Below, piece after piece: positions 6,693 to 10,390 of a DNA stretch of 10,390 nucleotides. Position 1 is the first letter of the stretch. Each line of letters begins with the position of its first letter. The stretch comes from Acidobacteriota bacterium (GTDB lineage: Bacteria; Acidobacteriota; Terriglobia; Bryobacterales; JACQDG01), in NCBI GenBank assembly GCA_016201185.1, contig JACQDG010000011.1, positions 1-10,390 of the forward strand, written 5' to 3'. Made by a program: the position numbers and the translations under genes. The notes under the pieces were generated by a model, which was not told where the DNA came from, made no database searches, and worked only from the letters and a program-made list of their open reading frames with translations.

Positions 6693-7042
6693 CGAATGTT
6701 CCTCCTTTGGTACTCTTCGACAAGGAGCGGAATTCGCTTCCTCAGCGTATTCCGCTCAGCTTTCGTCAGGTTTTCCTTCACGTTTTTTGCGTAGATATCG
6801 AGCAGGAACACGGGGATCGTCTCCTTGTGGAAGTAATAGATCACGCGGACCCCGCCACGCTTGCCTTTTCCTTTGGTCGCCCAACGGAGTTTACGCACGC
6901 CGCCTGTTTGCGGGATCACGTCACCAACCGCCGGATTAGTAGCCACGAACCCAACGAGATCGGCGCGCTCTTCTTCATCGAGCACTGGGTCAGCCGCTCG
7001 CAGAAACGCTGGCGTCTCGACCACGGTGATCGGTCCGCTCAC
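6689..7042 (-). CDS. RelE/ParE-superfamily toxin (HigB-like)
   Basis: A 117-residue toxin of the RelE/HigB type, whose known members cleave mRNA on the ribosome. The opening VETPAFLRAADPVLDEEERA and the core VRKLRWATKGKGKRGGVRVIYYF (residues 49-71) match the HigB2-like branch. The basic residues of the core (R50, K51, R53, K57, K59, K61, R62, R66) are those expected to contact RNA. The C-terminal part (YAKNVKENLT, then LVEEY) is also typical, and the length is normal. The GTG at 7042 has no good Shine-Dalgarno sequence. A likely -10 (TATACT) ends 6 nt before it, so translation may be leaderless. The antitoxin follows with a 4-bp overlap. The gene looks intact. Confidence 0.85.
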   Translation of the reverse strand: MSGPITVVETPAFLRAADPVLDEEERADLVGFVATNPAVGDVIPQTGGVRKLRWATKGKGKRGGVRVIYYFHKETIPVFLLDIYAKNVKENLTKAERNTLRKRIPLLVEEYQRRNIR

Positions 7043-7048
7043 TCTTGA

Positions 7049-7077
7049 AGTATACGCTATTAGCGCACAGTAGTCCA
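7049..7077 (-). promoter_or_regulatory. Toxin-antitoxin promoter with palindromic operator
   Basis: On the minus strand TGGACT (7077-7072), a 17-nt spacer and TATACT (7054-7049) form a good sigma-70-like promoter. The spacer contains the perfect palindrome CGCTA-N-TAGCG (7055-7065), directly abutting the -10. A dimeric XRE antitoxin binding there would block RNA polymerase, the usual autoregulation in this class. The expected transcription start falls at or next to the GTG start codon (7042). Confidence 0.5.
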
Positions 7078-7142
7078 GCGACGGGAATGTCGAACCGCAC
7101 TCGTTCCGAGGGTGATCTGCTGTGGGACGTTACTACAGTCGT

Positions 7143-7532
7143 TCACAGCACCCAGGCCTGCGGGTGGTGGGTAAAGCCGATGTGGGGATAATAGTCGACC
7201 GCCTTGGGTGCGGCCAGCAGTAAGATTTTCGTGTGCGGCCCCGATTCCAGCTTGGTCCGCCGGATCAATTCCTGGCCGATGCTCTGCCGCTGGTGGGAAA
7301 CCCGCACGGCAAGGTCGGAAAGGTAGGTCACGTAGGCAAAATCGGTCAACGACCGCGATATGCCCACCAGCAGATCGCCGTCCCATGCGGTCACAACGAG
7401 GTTGGCGTTCTTGAGCATCAGCCGCATCCGCTCCCGATCGTCAATGGGCCGCCGCTCCCCGAGCGTGGAAGCCCGGTAGAGCTCGATCACGGCATCCAGG
7501 TCGAGATCATTGCCAAGTCGATAATTGATCAT
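7143..7532 (-). CDS. GNAT-family N-acetyltransferase
   Basis: A 129-residue single-domain acetyl-CoA-dependent acyltransferase. From the ATG at 7532 it begins MINYRLGNDLDLDAVIELYR, the usual strand 1/helix 1 start of this family. Strand 4 and motif A are DLAVRVSHQRQSIGQELIRR, where Q81-x-x-S84-x-G86 stands for the usual R/Q-x-x-G-x-G/A pyrophosphate loop. The first glycine is thus a serine. The C-terminal YYPHIGF (residues 114-120) matches the common FYxxLGF motif. A GTG at 7577 would add 15 residues, but an extended -10 promoter lies inside that extension, so I prefer the ATG. The substrate is unknown. It is adjacent to the toxin-antitoxin pair on the same strand but 100 bp away. It lacks the DUF1778 partner of TacT-type GNAT toxins. 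Confidence 0.8.
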   Translation of the reverse strand: MINYRLGNDLDLDAVIELYRASTLGERRPIDDRERMRLMLKNANLVVTAWDGDLLVGISRSLTDFAYVTYLSDLAVRVSHQRQSIGQELIRRTKLESGPHTKILLLAAPKAVDYYPHIGFTHHPQAWVL

Positions 7533-7563
7533 AGGGTTATGGTTCCAGCGGATGGCAGAGGTA

Positions 7564-7572
7564 ATTATCGCA
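7564..7572 (-). promoter_or_regulatory. Possible extended -10 promoter for the acetyltransferase gene
   Basis: The minus strand reads TGC-GATAAT (7572-7564), an extended -10 that would start RNA near 7557, 25 nt before the ATG at 7532. No convincing -35 is seen. Confidence 0.3.
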
Positions 7573-7688
7573 TTCACATGCCTGCTGCGCGGCCCTGGCA
7601 GCTTGGGTTAAACTGTAGGCGTCACGGAATTTTCAGCACGGGTGGAGGCCCGGTCGAAGGAGGGCCGGGGCCCGAGCGGCAGGCGAGC

Positions 7689-9179
7689 TTGAAGCGAATT
7701 TTTGCACTTTTATTGCCCATCGCCGTGGCGGCTTGGAGCGTCGGGCCGGCCCGCGGCGCCGAGCAGGGCCAACTCGATTCCGACGTCACGCTGTTCACGG
7801 TGATGGCGGCCATCAACGCGGCGGGTTACGACGCCGGAATCGATTCGCCGTCGGCCAGTCCGGTGCGGGCGGCGGTGCGACAGGAACTGAAGACCTTCAA
7901 CGGTCCGAGCCTGGAGCAGCTCAAGAACTTTTATCAACAGTACAAGCTGGACGACCCGGCCCAGGACCTGGCCCAGTATGTTTCGTTCGCCCTGCAATCG
8001 GCCGGGCCGCCGGAGTTTAAGTTTCGCGTCCCCTTCGGTGATCTTTCCCCCGACGCCCAGCCGCTGCACGGCCTCGGCCGCCTCCTGGCGGATTTTTATA
8101 GCGAGGCGGAAATCGAAAAGCTATACAAAAAATATCTGCCGGAGCACGAGAAGGAGATTGCCCGCTACCACGAGCCGGTGACCCAGGCCGTGTTCGAGAC
8201 CAATGGCTACTTGCGAATGCCGACTTCCGGCTACCTGGGGCGGCGCTTCCAGATTTACGTGGACCTGCTGTCGGCCCCCAACCGGCCGAGCGTCCGGGGC
8301 TACGGAGCCGATACTTTCGTGGTCGTGCATCCGTCACCGGAGCTGAACACGGCGGAGATCCGCCACGCCTATTTGCACTATCTGCTGGATCCCTTCACCG
8401 CAAAGTACGCTTCGGCGGTGGAGGCCAAGAAGCAGCTCGCCGGGCTGGCCATGTTCGCCCCGGCGCTGGATGAGTCCTACAAAGCCGACTTCGCCCTGCT
8501 CGTCACCGAATGTCTCATCAAGGCGGTCGAGGCGCGCATGAAGTATGGATCGGAGAAGCAGAAGGAGACGCTGGTGGAGCAGGCGTTGCGGGAAGGCTTC
8601 ATCCTGACGCCGCATTTCTACGATCAATTGCTCCGCTTCGAGAAGCAGGAGCAGGGAATCCGGCTCTATTACCCCGAGATGGTCCACGCCATCGACGTAA
8701 AGAAGGAGGACCGGCGCTTGCGGCAGGTGCATTTCGTCGAACGACCTCCGGAGCGGAGGCCGGCGCCGGAGCCGGCGCGGCGGGTCCTGACCGGCGTGGC
8801 CAAGACGCTCCAGGAGGCGGAAGAAAGCTTCCTGCGGCATCAACTGGACCAGGCCAAGAAACTGTTCGAAGAGGCGCAGAAGGAGACCGGCGGCAAGGAC
8901 GCCCGGGCGCTGTACGGCCTGGCGCGGGTGGCGGCGCTCGAGAAGGATTCCGAGCGGGCCAAGGAGCTGTTTCTGCTGGCGCTGGACGCGGGCCCCGATC
9001 CGCACGTGCGAGCTATGTCGCACCTATATCTCGGGCGGATCGAGGATCTGTTCGGCAGCCGCGAGCAGGCGGTGCTCCATTACCGCAAGGCGCTGGCTGC
9101 TGGAGACGACACCCCGGGCACCCGCGAGGCCGCGGAGAAAGGTTTGCAGCAGAGTTTTGCATCACCTAAGCCTAAATGA
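7689..9179 (+). CDS. Secreted TPR protein with a degenerate gluzincin-like (HAYLH) domain
   Basis: I place the start at the TTG at 7689. It opens a typical signal peptide (KRIFALLLPIAVAAWSVGPARGAEQ) and has AGGCGA just upstream. No ATG or GTG fits, and the same frame further upstream only runs antisense through the acetyltransferase gene. The product is 496 residues and exported. Residues 100-300 look like a metallopeptidase-type domain around TAEIRHAYLHYLLDP. Here the HExxH zinc motif reads H226-A-Y-L-H230, lacking the catalytic Glu, and E274 (LVTECLIKAVEAR) could be the third ligand. A Pro/Arg-rich linker (350-365) leads to TPR-like repeats (about 372-475). The function is unknown; a structural or inactive peptidase role is an inference. 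It may be co-transcribed with the next TPR gene, 54 bp downstream. Confidence 0.75.
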   Translation: MKRIFALLLPIAVAAWSVGPARGAEQGQLDSDVTLFTVMAAINAAGYDAGIDSPSASPVRAAVRQELKTFNGPSLEQLKNFYQQYKLDDPAQDLAQYVSFALQSAGPPEFKFRVPFGDLSPDAQPLHGLGRLLADFYSEAEIEKLYKKYLPEHEKEIARYHEPVTQAVFETNGYLRMPTSGYLGRRFQIYVDLLSAPNRPSVRGYGADTFVVVHPSPELNTAEIRHAYLHYLLDPFTAKYASAVEAKKQLAGLAMFAPALDESYKADFALLVTECLIKAVEARMKYGSEKQKETLVEQALREGFILTPHFYDQLLRFEKQEQGIRLYYPEMVHAIDVKKEDRRLRQVHFVERPPERRPAPEPARRVLTGVAKTLQEAEESFLRHQLDQAKKLFEEAQKETGGKDARALYGLARVAALEKDSERAKELFLLALDAGPDPHVRAMSHLYLGRIEDLFGSREQAVLHYRKALAAGDDTPGTREAAEKGLQQSFASPKPK

Positions 9180-9193
9180 AAGGGCGTTCCAGG

Positions 9194-9210
9194 CCCGCGC
9201 CACGCGCGGG
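9194..9210. repeat. GC-rich hairpin between the two TPR genes
   Basis: CCCGCGC (9194-9200), loop CAC, GCGCGGG (9204-9210) form a perfect 7-bp stem 14 nt before the ribosome binding site of the next gene. There is no U tract, so it may be a partial terminator or RNA-stability element within an operon. Confidence 0.45.
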
Positions 9211-9233
9211 CAGGGACCGCCTCAGGAGACATC

Positions 9234-10058
9234 ATGGCCAAGACGTGTTTTGCCATTGTCGTTGCCGCTGGACTGGCGATCGGCGCCTGGGGCCAGCAAC
9301 CCCAGCAGCCGCAGGCCAAGTCGAAGAAGGAGCTCGACGCCTTCATGGCCGTCCGAAACGCCCCGGACCCGGATTCGCGCATCAAGGCGGCCGAGGACCT
9401 GCTCCATAAGTACGCCGATACTCAATTCAAGGATCTCGCCCTGCAGATGGAGACGATGGCGTACCAGCAGAAGAATGACTTCGACAACATGTTGATCGCC
9501 GGCGAGCGGACGCTGGAGGTGAATCCGGACAACGTCGGCGTGCTGATCACGCTGGCCGCCGCCATTCCCCAGCGTACCCGTGAGCACGACCTGGACAAGG
9601 ACGAGAAGCTGTCCAAGGCCGAAAAGTACGCCACTAGGGCGCAGACCGTGATCCCGAACATCGCCAAGCCGAATCCTCAGATCACGGATGACGAGTGGAC
9701 CGGCTACAAGAAGAGCGCCATGTCGCAGGTGCACGAAGCGCTGGGGAGGATCGCGTTCGCGCGCAAAAATTTTCCCGCCGCCGAGAAGTCATTCCAGACT
9801 GCCCTCGAGCTGGCCCCTCAGCCCGACGCCATGGTGCTGTATCAACTGGGATTGACGTACGCGGCCGAGACCAAGTACGACGAGGCCATTGGAGCGTTCG
9901 ACAGATCGATGGCGTTGGGAGGGGTGAAAGTCGGAAACCGGGACCTGGCGGCGGAGAAAAAGGCGGCGGCGGTGAAGGCCAAGCTGGCCGGAGCTTCCAA
10001 GCCGGCTGCCCCGGCGGGCCAGGAGCCCCCGCCGCAGGGGGAACCCAAGCGGCCGTAA
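9234..10058 (+). CDS. Secreted tetratricopeptide-repeat protein
   Basis: A 274-residue protein with a clear start: ATG preceded by AGGAGA 4 nt upstream. A signal peptide (MAKTCFAIVVAAGLAIGAWG, cut before QQ) leads into a Gln/Pro-rich spacer. Helical TPR-type repeats follow, with the clearest units at residues 165-195 (VHEALGRIAFARKNFPAAEK) and 200-230 (LYQLGLTYAAETKYDEAIGA). The C-terminal 30 residues are Ala/Pro/Lys-rich low complexity. Such proteins are usually periplasmic scaffolds; no partner can be named from sequence. It lies between another TPR gene and rnc on the same strand. Confidence 0.82.
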   Translation: MAKTCFAIVVAAGLAIGAWGQQPQQPQAKSKKELDAFMAVRNAPDPDSRIKAAEDLLHKYADTQFKDLALQMETMAYQQKNDFDNMLIAGERTLEVNPDNVGVLITLAAAIPQRTREHDLDKDEKLSKAEKYATRAQTVIPNIAKPNPQITDDEWTGYKKSAMSQVHEALGRIAFARKNFPAAEKSFQTALELAPQPDAMVLYQLGLTYAAETKYDEAIGAFDRSMALGGVKVGNRDLAAEKKAAAVKAKLAGASKPAAPAGQEPPPQGEPKRP

Positions 10059-10104
10059 TCCCGCCGGTGATGGTGGCTCTCGTCTTGTGTCTTTTTATTG
10101 TGCC

Positions 10105-10390
10105 ATGGCGCAGTCCTATTCCCAGCTCGAGGCGGAACTGGGCTACCGGTTTCGCGATCCCGCTCTGCTGGCCCGGGCGCTTACCCACAGCTCGCACACT
10201 CACGAAAACCGGGGTCAGGCCTCGGGATTTGATAACGAGCAGCTCGAATTTCTGGGTGACGCTGTGCTCGGGTTTCTGATCAGCGCCCGGTTGGTAGAGG
10301 CCTACCCTAGCCTCAGCGAAGGCCGGTTGTCCAAGCTGAAGGCTCACCTGGTAAGCGCCTCTTACCTGCTGGAGACGGCGCGGCGCCTGC
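10105..10390 (+). CDS. rnc: Ribonuclease III, 3' partial
   Basis: The first 95 codons of the double-stranded-RNA endonuclease that processes rRNA precursors and structured mRNAs. The frame opens with MAQSYSQLEAELGYRFRDPA, LLARALTHSS follows, and then comes the RNase III signature NEQLEFLGDAVL (residues 44-55), with acidic residues E45, E48 and D52 matching conserved active-site positions. GRLSKLKAHLVS follows as in the family. The gene runs off the window before the rest of the catalytic domain and the dsRNA-binding domain. The ATG has no good ribosome binding site. An in-frame GTG at 10087 is a less likely start. It begins 46 bp after the TPR gene. Confidence 0.93.
   Translation, partial: MAQSYSQLEAELGYRFRDPALLARALTHSSHTHENRGQASGFDNEQLEFLGDAVLGFLISARLVEAYPSLSEGRLSKLKAHLVSASYLLETARRL

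Noticed and set aside
7143..7532. GNAT gene as a TacT-type toxin
   Set aside because: No adjacent DUF1778/ribbon-helix-helix antitoxin. The neighbouring antitoxin is XRE-type and already pairs with the RelE-like toxin.
7233..7688. Upstream extension of the HAYLH/TPR protein to an ATG at 7233
   Set aside because: The extension runs antisense through the acetyltransferase gene and would bury a good signal peptide 152 residues into the protein.
8334..9023. 229-codon minus-strand frame
   Set aside because: Leu/Arg-rich antisense shadow of the TPR protein gene.

Overview
The window is GC-rich (lower by eye at about 6360-7600) and codes densely on both strands. Three features suggest a soil-type Acidobacteriota, perhaps of the Solibacter/Bryobacter kind: PD40 beta-propeller hydrolases, a TonB-dependent receptor with an N-terminal carboxypeptidase-regulatory-like domain, and secreted TPR proteins. 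This is an inference from protein style; no phylogenetic marker was compared.

Left part (1-3691): a 5'-truncated gene for a PD40 + CehA/McbA-type metallohydrolase runs rightward and meets a leftward gene for an S9 prolyl-oligopeptidase-family peptidase. Neither gene has a stop codon where its family homology ends, near 1840-1880. Each reads on antisense through the end of the other, giving an apparent 600-bp tail-to-tail overlap. This looks like a deletion (or misjoin) that removed the convergent intergenic region.

Middle (3691-6190): leftward genes for a TonB-dependent outer-membrane receptor and then the S9 peptidase lie behind a well-formed cobalamin riboswitch. A TTGACA/TATTTT promoter sits upstream of the riboswitch. 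Between the riboswitch and the start codon is a hairpin that would hide the ribosome binding site. The receptor is therefore best read as a vitamin B12 (BtuB-type) transporter, and the peptidase may be co-regulated with it.

Accessory islet (6300-7577): a leftward type II toxin-antitoxin pair (RelE/HigB-like toxin first, XRE-type antitoxin second, overlapping by GTGA) and a leftward GNAT acetyltransferase. The toxin promoter appears to carry a palindromic operator between its -35 and -10, and the toxin may be translated from a leaderless GTG.

Right part (7689-10390): rightward genes for a secreted TPR protein whose upstream domain carries a degenerate zinc-protease motif (HAYLH), a second secreted TPR protein, and the first 95 codons of ribonuclease III (rnc). 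No tRNA, rRNA, CRISPR array or insertion sequence was seen. No gap longer than 300 bases lacks a gene or regulatory element; the largest are 5943-6362 (mostly riboswitch and promoter) and 7533-7688.
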